Assembly: GCA_021647505.1 (NCBI GenBank)
Contig: JAKIUN010000009.1
Coordinates: forward strand, 25,066 to 89,065
Reading direction: 5' to 3'
From: Gammaproteobacteria bacterium
GTDB taxonomy: Bacteria; Pseudomonadota; Gammaproteobacteria; SZUA-152
Length of the DNA: 64,000 nucleotides
The number at the start of each line of letters is the position of its first letter. Position 1 is the stretch's first letter. Below, in pieces: positions 55,614 through 62,518 of this stretch. The notes below the pieces were generated by a model. That model had not been told where the DNA came from, made no database searches, and saw nothing but the letters and a program-made list of their open reading frames with translations. The translations under genes were made by a program, and so were the position numbers.

Positions 55614-58600
55614 AGGCCGTCAACCTCATTCCGCCAGCCAAGGCCGGAGAAATTGAAATATCCGCCGATGACAATACCGCGATCCTCAACTTGACTATTC
55701 CCGGTTACCAGAGCCGTGATCCAGCACAAAAAACGGAATATAGCCTGGTCTGGCGGGGTGGGGGCGTATTTTCACCTTCGTATGAAGTCAATCGCCTGGG
55801 GGCCTATTCAACACAAGTCACCTTGCCTCGCATAGCCGGTAGCACTGTGGTGGTGGAAGCGTCACTCAACAACGCCGCGTTAGCGGTCAAGAGCGCGACC
55901 TATAAAGTTGTTCCCGGTAAACCCCGGATTATTACCGTCAACCAATCAGGACATGCAGCGGTTGCCGGTCTGGGTGCCATCACTGCCCAAATCCGTGTGC
56001 AGGATCAATGGGGCAACAATGTGGCTGACGGTACGGCGGTGAGCGTCACGGCGGACACGGACATCAGCATTCTTGGTAATACCTCGACGGTTGATGGCTA
56101 CATTAATCTTGTGCTTAAAGGCGTGGAAACCGCCGGAACAAAGAACCTCACCATTCAGGCGGGTGACGCCACCCAAACTGCTCAGGTCACGATTGCGCCC
56201 ATCGATCTAACGATCAATCTGCCTGGTAACGTGCCGCTCGACAGTACCGTAAATGTCTCACTTCAGGCCACATCGTCGGTTGGCCCGGTGGATGGCACGG
56301 TCGCTTTGCTTCGTGCCTCGTTTGGTGAACTTTCCAGCCAGGATGTGGTGTTTACCAATGGTGTCGCCAATGTGCAGCTCTATGGCGGGCTGTTTCGCGG
56401 TACCGGAACGCTGAGTGCCCAGGTTGGTGCCAATGTCCAGGCCGTTGGCTTTACGGTGGCCCCCCCCGGAGGGGCGCATAATCCCGAACTGGCCCAACAA
56501 GTGCTCATGGGGGATGTCACCACATCGGGTACCCTTACCGTCGATGCAGGCGATGACACCGTGGCAAGCTTTGATTATGTTGCCGAAACCACCCTCACCG
56601 TGAATGGCACCCCGGGTGAAACCGTCCCGGTCAGCCTCGGCAGCTTGTCAAAGCCCATCATCGAACCCGTGCTGGAATACCCCATGTATTCATTGGGGCC
56701 GAATCAGACGGTATTCGATCGCTATGAAATCATCCACGCCACCGCCAGCGACGTGGTCAGCACCCGGGAAAGCCGCAAGGGATTTCGTGGCAGTTACGAT
56801 TTTACCGCCGCCAGTGCCGCCGTCCGTATCCCTAACCACAGAGCACTCGACAAAGCCAGCGAGCTGGGCTTTAGTCTCAGCTTCAAGGCCACGGATGCCG
56901 TCGGCACCCTGGTTAACTATGATCTGCGTAAACAACGCCTCAGTCTGACGACAGACAGCCGTGTTCAGTATCAGATCGAGACCGCCGACGGCACCTTCAC
57001 CGTCACCTCTGCGCCGATAGCACTCAACGCCTGGCACGACGTTGCCGCCCACTACAAGGAAAACCAGCTCTGGTTGGAAGTGGACGGTGTACTGACCACG
57101 ATACCTGCCACCGGAGCCTTGGTGCGACAAACCAGCACCACTGCTATCCGTCTGGGTAGTGGTTACGGTGGCCTGATGAGTGACTTCCGCGTCATCGACT
57201 GGACACTGCCGATACTCGCCACCTTTGCCGATGGCTCGACCAGCACCCGTGTGACCATCGGCACCTCCGGCAGTGCCCAGGTCATGGTCAAAAGCACCGG
57301 CCAAATGGGTAATCGTTCGATTGCGATGGCAGAGCCGGGCGGCTTCGATATCGCCATGGGCTTCTTTGTGCGCACTGCCCATGCCGATATTTGGGGTGCT
57401 GGCGCTGCCATGTGGAATTCCATTCAGGTGGGTGCCGAAACCGCCTTTTTTGGCTTGATCGATACGGCCAAGGCCACTGCTGCCGTTTATGAAGGTGTGG
57501 TTCGCGGCGTGTTTCTTGGCGATACCTCCACCGCTGCCGGAGCGACTGCGGACTTCATCATCGGCTTTATTCCCTTCGTCGGCGATGGGCGTGATATTGC
57601 ACTACAGAAATACTACGAATGGTCCGGCAGTGAGAACTACGACGAACTCATACAGATACTGGCCTACATTGGCTTTTCGGCAGATACCGCCTCGGCCATC
57701 GGCATCCTCGCCGCCCCCGTAACCGGTGGTAGTTCAGTGACGCTGACCGTTATCGGGCAAACCTTCAAGAACACCGCCCGTGTACTGAAGACCGCCGCGC
57801 GATTTATTCCCAACAACAGCGCCTTCCGCAAAGTGCTGATCGCCGTCTTCCGCGAGGCCCTGGCCGCCGCCAAGAAGGGCAACTGGAATAGGATTGCCAA
57901 TACCCTGGTTGTCGTGCAGTTGTTTTATGCGGTGTTGGGTGATGATGACATACGCAATCTACTCTTAGGCGCAATCCAGACTCCCGAAGACTTCAATGCG
58001 TGGGTTGATTACCTGCTCGATTTTGATGGGGTGCCAGAAACGGTTGTTTTCAACCACCAAAGCCCGATTCTAGACTTCTTTTTCTCACCGGCGCATGCTG
58101 CACCAACGACTGTGTTTGTCCAGAAACTGGTGGATTTGCTGGCATTTGCGCGACGGGCTGAGCTGGTGGATGCCGCCAATGGCGGACTCAAACAGATTGG
58201 GCGTGAATTGACCGAAGCCATAAAAATTCTCCGAAAACATGGCCAGGATGCCTATGTTTACCCCGAAAGATTCAAAAATCACATGTTGAATTCATTGGTG
58301 TCCGCCATGCGCGTATCGCCCGAAAAAGGCATGGAGGGAATTGTCAAGGCCGCGTTGGATCGGCGCTCGGCCTATCTTCATTTCCTGGGAGAGTTTTCTG
58401 GTCTACTCTCCACAGTGCCACGTTTGAGACTCCAGCCTGGCGAGGCGGGGGCAGTGGCTGGAGCTGGGCTGAAACGCGTGTTGACGGATCTCGCGAGTAC
58501 TTGGCAGAAACGTCAGGGTGCGGTACACCACATCTTTGTGATGACCGATGCGGCGAGGCGGGACATCGATATCATCGGTATCGAGGTAGCCGAGGCTATT

Positions 58601-59068
58601 ATCAGTAGTGCCAAGAGGCTACCGCGACGTGTTTATGATAGCGTTCACAGGATCGGAACACGTGATATACGCATTGATGCCAAGAGCTGGAGTCCGGGTT
58701 TTGCCGCTGATAACCTCGTAAACAGTTTGCGATGGAAACCCGTCCAGGTGAGGAATAAAATAACGGGAGAACTCGCAAACGGAGTGGAAAAGCCTGGCCA
58801 ACTGTTTCTTGATATTGTGCAGCTTTACAACAAACGAAGAGAAGCTAATTTCGGTATACATTGGGTGTTTGATGCCCGCAGTGCCGGGAAGGTCGATGGG
58901 TATGTTGCTGCTGTTATGAAGGAGCTGAGGGCGGGGGGTGAAACTTCGGAAAAAATGCGTAGATATATGGGCTTGTCAGGCTCCTCGAAAAATGATGAAT
59001 GGAATAATTTCTTAGACAGAGTTTTAGAGGGGAAGTTGAGTGCAGACTTCTTTAAAGTAATCGAATAG
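52859..59068 (+). CDS. Polymorphic toxin 2: same carrier, different C-terminal tip
   Basis: 2069 residues; GTG start overlapping the upstream stop. Residues 1-~918 are almost identical to toxin 1, including the signal peptide. The rest is unrelated at DNA level but has a parallel plan: EIEISADD (~930), Ig-like and Big_1-like domains (~940-1100 with VQDQWGNNV), a LamG-like domain (~1277-1457), and a hydrophobic pre-toxin region with I-G-F-I-P-F-V-G-D-G-R-D-I (~1560-1650). A long helical linker follows. The tip (~1860-2069) contains E1909/E1912, D1927, D1936 and I-D1940-A-K1942, which I read as a possible second PD-(D/E)XK-type nuclease. This is weaker than in toxin 1. A conserved FGIHWVFDARSAG lies ~2000. 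An octamer of C is at 56460-56467. Confidence 0.83.
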   Translation: MKHYPLPRLSRLIPLIAVLLLSGVSQAGMITGYVYTRAPVLSEAGHFIWAEYAPDSGEFISELAEAAGDWAPEQWRVLSGAEYQTYIDQYQALIDRHPGLEAPLSRSAYESAIFYLADGITEMSKPALKHPGTAYVSVLPQSVRYLDDPGSLVLDEYPVDPTDTNAPNNASMLVRYNGSPRGEIKAATPNRLGFRTAFIKDRDGNVLDVPDRWFEQGMKRRPGQGVVGPISNVVVEGLMMGRGASVSDGKYVTMWHSIPCPIIPYSIDGYATATLRYRRFDPRAQGFDGVYFVMRPLVESCQPDFFMVPFFGPFPLGLGTVTTYPLMMDFPIDVMVLSGVAQMPVPVGQTQYRASDPDHDIPQGNPNYYDFDDDGLTDTIILGRFETDADSGEEIFVLGTDGIPEDLQRQGVFLSSSGAIPGEDLPDLTRVIDRASFDDLRPQGLLSEISAEDLRNTDLYVVRVADGRLIAERIGLNEYEADRISNFGENAESSQFFYSLQMRNSFGDLFRYASGGFRPVGLNFSKWQSTSGINPALHQRQADHLQPGDLIRLYAINRATGYLGVTTTVMQAAGSDGLANLAFRIDPIQMRPPNLKIWAERGYDIQAGLRKGDIEQDQVIGYEGAALTSDNYLKITTEWLDPQGRPLPSALQGAGYTGRIAILSSDKTLANNNQGVYQFAIEPGQHLQVLQLPNNLATDQQHYYLHVSGEPQSGNPIFTGTDNVRIGVPDFSSSGQNPGILEKRPDNYVPFLVPVFDETGSELQRRVYRQMKRDNPEQAFTKPEPIYRWAYRPEFQFSNYQLTMKEMRAENYAADGSLEDSADLLNVETPVLSSDNLLSLLYNLETTELLPLDYLNAGPEKELIFTLGEQEIKVTLGTDQTLRFDDLSHLNSLDPEDYLTLRLYANNDMGNVLWAWAFEAVNLIPPAKAGEIEISADDNTAILNLTIPGYQSRDPAQKTEYSLVWRGGGVFSPSYEVNRLGAYSTQVTLPRIAGSTVVVEASLNNAALAVKSATYKVVPGKPRIITVNQSGHAAVAGLGAITAQIRVQDQWGNNVADGTAVSVTADTDISILGNTSTVDGYINLVLKGVETAGTKNLTIQAGDATQTAQVTIAPIDLTINLPGNVPLDSTVNVSLQATSSVGPVDGTVALLRASFGELSSQDVVFTNGVANVQLYGGLFRGTGTLSAQVGANVQAVGFTVAPPGGAHNPELAQQVLMGDVTTSGTLTVDAGDDTVASFDYVAETTLTVNGTPGETVPVSLGSLSKPIIEPVLEYPMYSLGPNQTVFDRYEIIHATASDVVSTRESRKGFRGSYDFTAASAAVRIPNHRALDKASELGFSLSFKATDAVGTLVNYDLRKQRLSLTTDSRVQYQIETADGTFTVTSAPIALNAWHDVAAHYKENQLWLEVDGVLTTIPATGALVRQTSTTAIRLGSGYGGLMSDFRVIDWTLPILATFADGSTSTRVTIGTSGSAQVMVKSTGQMGNRSIAMAEPGGFDIAMGFFVRTAHADIWGAGAAMWNSIQVGAETAFFGLIDTAKATAAVYEGVVRGVFLGDTSTAAGATADFIIGFIPFVGDGRDIALQKYYEWSGSENYDELIQILAYIGFSADTASAIGILAAPVTGGSSVTLTVIGQTFKNTARVLKTAARFIPNNSAFRKVLIAVFREALAAAKKGNWNRIANTLVVVQLFYAVLGDDDIRNLLLGAIQTPEDFNAWVDYLLDFDGVPETVVFNHQSPILDFFFSPAHAAPTTVFVQKLVDLLAFARRAELVDAANGGLKQIGRELTEAIKILRKHGQDAYVYPERFKNHMLNSLVSAMRVSPEKGMEGIVKAALDRRSAYLHFLGEFSGLLSTVPRLRLQPGEAGAVAGAGLKRVLTDLASTWQKRQGAVHHIFVMTDAARRDIDIIGIEVAEAIISSAKRLPRRVYDSVHRIGTRDIRIDAKSWSPGFAADNLVNSLRWKPVQVRNKITGELANGVEKPGQLFLDIVQLYNKRREANFGIHWVFDARSAGKVDGYVAAVMKELRAGGETSEKMRRYMGLSGSSKNDEWNNFLDRVLEGKLSADFFKVIE

Positions 59069-59080
59069 CGATTTTAAGTT

Positions 59081-60583
59081 ATGTCAGAACATATTAAAGG
59101 ATCTATTTTTGAGCTTGAAATATCTCCGTCGCCTGTTGCTGCGTATGGAGATGTGTATATAAGTTCATTAAAAAAACTTTATAAGATAAAATTAGGCATT
59201 GTCAGTGAGATTTATGATTTTGAGGAGGATGTTTTATTTAGTTTTTTAAAAGGTGGGTTATGGATTAATCGTGGCAATGTAGATGGGCCAAAAGAAACAA
59301 TGTACGTTGATATTTTCGGTGTGGGAGCAGTTTATCCAAAAACAGAGTTTCTCGTTAGCTCTAGTGCTATAGACGCGAAAGAGAGCTTTATCGTTGGGTT
59401 TGATTATGAGGCTGACCCATCATTTTTGTTCGTCGCAAATATTTCTAACTTATCGATTATAAAAGCTATTGGAAAATATTATGGTTTTTCTTTTGATGGC
59501 GATAAAATTTTTGCAGTAGATGTCGTGAAAAACTGGCTTTTTTGTTTTAATTTAAAGCTTGAGCCAATATGGTCTATTCACTTGGAGGGAATGGATTATG
59601 GTGATTGGACAAAAAAACCACAATTATTTGGAGATCTTGTTCTTGTTAATCATGCCTTCAACATAATCGCATTCCGTAAACAAGATGGGCAGGAAGTCTG
59701 GCGATATAAATTTGATTCAAGCTGCGATCCTACTTGCTGCAATTTGATTGGTGATAGATTGTATGCCGAATGTTTTGGGGTGGGTTATGTGATTAATCCT
59801 CGAAATGGGGGGGTTATCCACGAGATACCGCTTGGTTTTTTGTCAAGCAAAAAGAAGCAATGTGTTGGTATTCATTTTTATCCCTTCCAGGATAAATTAG
59901 TGGCGCTAAGTGAACATGATGGTGTTGTTCGCGTGTTCTCAGGTGACGGTACAGCGCTGTTGCAAGAGTTGAGTTGTCCAAGAGAATACAAGATTTCGTC
60001 CAATACGCCTCCTGTTATTACGGAGGATGCTATCTATCAAAGTGTTTATAGCCGAACGGCTGTCGCTGGCGGAGTGCTTATCTTAAGTGTTTCTGGCAAC
60101 GAATTAGACAGCAATATTAAGATTCAGTCGCGCCCTGAAATATACATCACCAAACAAGAAGAACAGGGTGGTAAGCATGCCTATAACCTGTATGTGGATG
60201 CCACCGATGCAGATACCATCAATCGGTTTGGGCAGATATCCATCAAAGAAATACACTTTGAGACTGGATCAGAGGTTTATTCCGACTATCTGGACTATGA
60301 CGGTCGAGACAAACAACACAATGGAAAGATCAATTTTTTCGTAGATCCAGCTCAGCTAAGTGAGTCCGAAAAAGAACGCCTTGAGTCTGATCTCCAGAAG
60401 CTTGAAGCCTATTTCAGTGAGGTTGACTGTACCGCTGGCGACGGGACAAGCGCGATTAAAATAGAGGTTTTATTTAAACCAAAATCCGAATGGGATTTAT
60501 CGGGTGAGATTGTCGATCTGAAACAGCTTCGGGAGATACGCTGGGAAAACGAGCCTGACGAGGTAGAGGTAGGGTTTTCCTGA
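59081..60583 (+). CDS. Candidate immunity protein for toxin 2, beta-propeller-like
   Basis: 500 residues, no signal peptide, starting 12 bp after the toxin 2 stop with only a weak ribosome site, so coupling to the toxin is likely. It is strikingly AT-rich compared with the carrier. The N-terminal ~340 residues repeat a PQQ/WD-like blade pattern (for example DLVLVNHAFNIIAFRKQDGQ followed by EVWRYKF, and KLVALSEHDGVVRVFSGDGT), suggesting a beta-propeller. The C-terminal ~150 residues are a mixed acidic domain with YNLYVDATDADTINRFGQIS. Position and lack of export signal fit an immunity protein; no family name is claimed. A propeller as an immunity fold would be unusual, and a regulator or effector-binding chaperone is an alternative. 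Confidence 0.72.
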   Translation: MSEHIKGSIFELEISPSPVAAYGDVYISSLKKLYKIKLGIVSEIYDFEEDVLFSFLKGGLWINRGNVDGPKETMYVDIFGVGAVYPKTEFLVSSSAIDAKESFIVGFDYEADPSFLFVANISNLSIIKAIGKYYGFSFDGDKIFAVDVVKNWLFCFNLKLEPIWSIHLEGMDYGDWTKKPQLFGDLVLVNHAFNIIAFRKQDGQEVWRYKFDSSCDPTCCNLIGDRLYAECFGVGYVINPRNGGVIHEIPLGFLSSKKKQCVGIHFYPFQDKLVALSEHDGVVRVFSGDGTALLQELSCPREYKISSNTPPVITEDAIYQSVYSRTAVAGGVLILSVSGNELDSNIKIQSRPEIYITKQEEQGGKHAYNLYVDATDADTINRFGQISIKEIHFETGSEVYSDYLDYDGRDKQHNGKINFFVDPAQLSESEKERLESDLQKLEAYFSEVDCTAGDGTSAIKIEVLFKPKSEWDLSGEIVDLKQLREIRWENEPDEVEVGFS

Positions 60584-60694
60584 TTTATCCCAATAGGTTC
60601 TCGCCCTGTATTGGCCGTGCTAATTTGAAACCAAATCACCGATGATATATCTTGGAGAGGGTGGGCGATGGTAGCAAGACTGACTCCGGTAAGA

Positions 60695-61091
60695 CGCCGC
60701 CATCGACGCTGGTGGCAATCGCAGCCAACAAGACTACCTGCTGGCCCTGTCCAACAATACAAGGTGATGCCAGCTTTAGTATACACTGGGTGTTTGATGT
60801 CCATAGTGCCGGGGGGGCGATGAGTATGTTGCTGCTGTTATGAATGATGGTCAAGCCAAGTTAATCGCCGAACTTAAAAATACTTCCCAGGGCAAACTAA
60901 CCGTCTCAGTGATATTGATGTCCTCAAAATTTGTTACGGACAATATGCCGGAGTGCATGGCCCGGGTCGCTAAATACCTGAATGAAACTATTCCAAAACT
61001 AAAACCAGGCACTGGTCAACAGCTACTGCTACTGACATATCATGTTTTGAACACGAAGGGCTTGAGGGGTTTTTTGACTCCGGTGAACTAA
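60695..61091 (+). pseudogene. Ghost of a third toxin cassette (carrier scrap + toxin-tip remnant)
   Basis: Bases 60695-60758 match the Ig-like part of the 1243-aa gene (about 42507-42570; A-I-D-A-G-G-N-R-S-Q-Q-D). Bases 60772-60842 match the tip of toxin 2 (about 58847-58920), with IHWVFDVHSAGG against IHWVFDARSAGK. A run of seven G at 60811-60817 has lost a base relative to the toxin, so the reading frame shifts there. Downstream, in the restored frame, D-E-Y-V-A-A-V-M-N-D continues into ~75 residues without a match in the window, ending at TAA 61089-61091. The remainder of 60584-60694 holds nothing I can identify. Confidence 0.7.
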
Positions 61092-61154
61092 TAAAGTGGA
61101 CCCCAGATTCCAGACAGTAGTTTAAGCTGTACCCCAGGATCTGAGGAACAGATA

Positions 61155-61454
61155 ATGAGCGAGAAGAAGAAACGCAAGGTACACAGCGCAGAGTTCAAGG
61201 CGAAAGTGGGTCTTGAAGCACTCAAAGGCGTGAAGACAATCAACGAGATTGGTCAGGCGTATGGGGTTCACCCCGTGCAAGTGGGTCAGTGGAAGAAGGC
61301 GATTCAGGCGCAGGCGAAGAGTCTGTTTGAGGGTAAGCGAGGCCCCAAGCCTGCTGCCGAACACCAACAGCCAGAGAAGCTGTTTAGCGAGATCGGTAAG
61401 CTGAAGATGGAGCTGGACTGGCTGAAAAAAAAGTCCGGGATCAGCCTGCCATGA
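61155..61454 (+). CDS. IS3-family transposase OrfA
   Basis: 99 residues: a basic start (MSEKKKRKVHSAEFK), a helix-turn-helix of the type I-N-E-I-G-Q-A-Y-G-V-H-P-V-Q-V, then a leucine-zipper-like C-terminal helix (GKLKMELDWLKKK). This is the DNA-binding half of IS3 transposases. GAGGAACAG lies just upstream of the ATG. Its stop overlaps the orfB start (ATGA). Confidence 0.93.
   Translation: MSEKKKRKVHSAEFKAKVGLEALKGVKTINEIGQAYGVHPVQVGQWKKAIQAQAKSLFEGKRGPKPAAEHQQPEKLFSEIGKLKMELDWLKKKSGISLP
61427..61433 (+). promoter_or_regulatory. Programmed -1 frameshift site (A AAA AAG) between orfA and orfB
   Basis: Eight A followed by G at 61425-61433. In the orfA frame this reads AAA AAA AAG, so the heptamer A-AAA-AAG is in the correct phase. 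After a -1 slip the frame continues open (K-V-R-D-Q-P-A-M) straight into orfB. IS3 elements use this arrangement to make the fused transposase. Confidence 0.75.
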
Positions 61455-61870
61455 AGCGCCAATCGTGGATTGAGTGGGAACACGAGATTCCGGTGGTTCG
61501 CCAATGCGCGTTAACCGAGGTAGCGCGTTCAACGCTCTACGCGCAACGTCAGCCAGTCGCTGTGGACGAGACGGATCTCTTGCTGTGTCGACTGATCGAT
61601 GAAGAGTATACCCGACGCCCCTTCTACGGCAGCCGGAGGATGGTGGTGTTTCTGAAAAACAAAGGGTTTGATGTCAACCGCAAACGAGTGCAGCGACTGA
61701 TGCGTTGCATGGGCTTGGCCGGGATGGCGCCTGGCCCCAACACCAGCCGCCCCCATCCACAGAACAAGGTTTATCCCTACCTGCTGCGTGGTGTTGCCGT
61801 GACGCGCCCCAATCAGGTGTGGAGCACCGATATCACCTATGGTGCGCCCAACCTTCGGAGGTATCATTGA
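61451..61870 (+). pseudogene. IS3-family transposase OrfB, cut by group II intron after the first catalytic motif
   Basis: 139 codons including HTH_21-like (DEEYTRRPFYGSRRMVVFL; K-R-V-Q-R-L-M-R) and the start of the rve/DDE domain (P-N-Q-V-W-S-T-D-I-T-Y). The first catalytic Asp (in S-T-D-I-T-Y) is present. The frame then enters intron sequence and stops at 61868-61870. The normal protein is about twice as long; the rest is expected beyond the right edge. If the intron splices, the gene would be functional, so 'interrupted' is a better word than 'dead'. Confidence 0.85.
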
Positions 61871-62503
61871 TGATACTGCTGAGGCTTGAGCATGTTTGGA
61901 ATGCATTTTGATTTTAACAGGGAGGAAACAAATCAGATGCCCACTTTCTGTTATGGGGAAGTGTGAGCCGAAGCGGCGGTGACCTGCTGTACATTGGCAG
62001 GGTGACGGAGCCCGTGGGAAATGGGACGTGAGGCGAAGTCGTTACGCCAAGATGCGTCTCTAGGCTGAGTATTGGAAGGTTGAGGAACACGAACCGATTA
62101 AACCGTGTCTATGGGTTGAAATGTCACCACCGCCTACACGACTTATCAGGCGGTATACAGACTGGAATGGGTCACAAGTAGGGGCCCGTTCCCAAATGTT
62201 AGTCGTAAATGTATGGCGACTGGCAGGGTGCCATGGGGAGAACATGGCCAGACCATGGTGTCTGTATCGACTTGCGGCAAGCAAGGGCAAAGACTGCGAT
62301 CGGCAACCTCACCAATACGTCTGAGTCCGGCATGTAGACTGGGGAAGGTCTATCGAAATGATAAGGGAATGTGACCCCAATGATCGATAGGCTGGCGGAG
62401 TTCCCGTAGTAGTCTGAGGCAGGGAAAACCTGCTACGCGGCGAAGGGGAACAGTTTGAGTGGCTTGCTTGGCAGATTAGCTGCCGGTAGAGAGGTGAAGA
62501 CCT
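61842..62503 (+). ncRNA. Group II intron ribozyme, domains I to start of IV
   Basis: No ORF of credible composition lies here. The sequence is dense in short self-complementary segments typical of group II domain I-III, for example GTGAGCCGAAGCGGCGGTGA near 61961 and CGTAGTAGTCTGAGG near 62407. It ends at the purine-rich leader of the intron ORF. The RNA would act in splicing and retrohoming together with the maturase. Confidence 0.65.
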
Positions 62504-62518
62504 TTGATAATCAGCGAA

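Larger units (their letters stand above)
61092..61841 (+). mobile_element. IS3-family insertion sequence, 5' segment
   Basis: Contains a complete orfA, the start of orfB and the slippery frameshift site. The left end must lie between about 61086 and 61154. The start given is a guess, because no right end is in the window for comparing inverted repeats. The element is interrupted within orfB by a group II intron. Confidence 0.75.

Noticed and set aside
60840..61091. 83-codon open frame as a stand-alone gene
   Set aside because: Its first residues continue a toxin-tip match in a shifted frame and no ribosome site precedes the ATG. It is better read as part of a pseudogene.
61705..61911. Plus-strand frame spanning the IS/intron junction
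   Set aside because: It overlaps orfB in another frame, crosses the junction, and its translation has no coding character.
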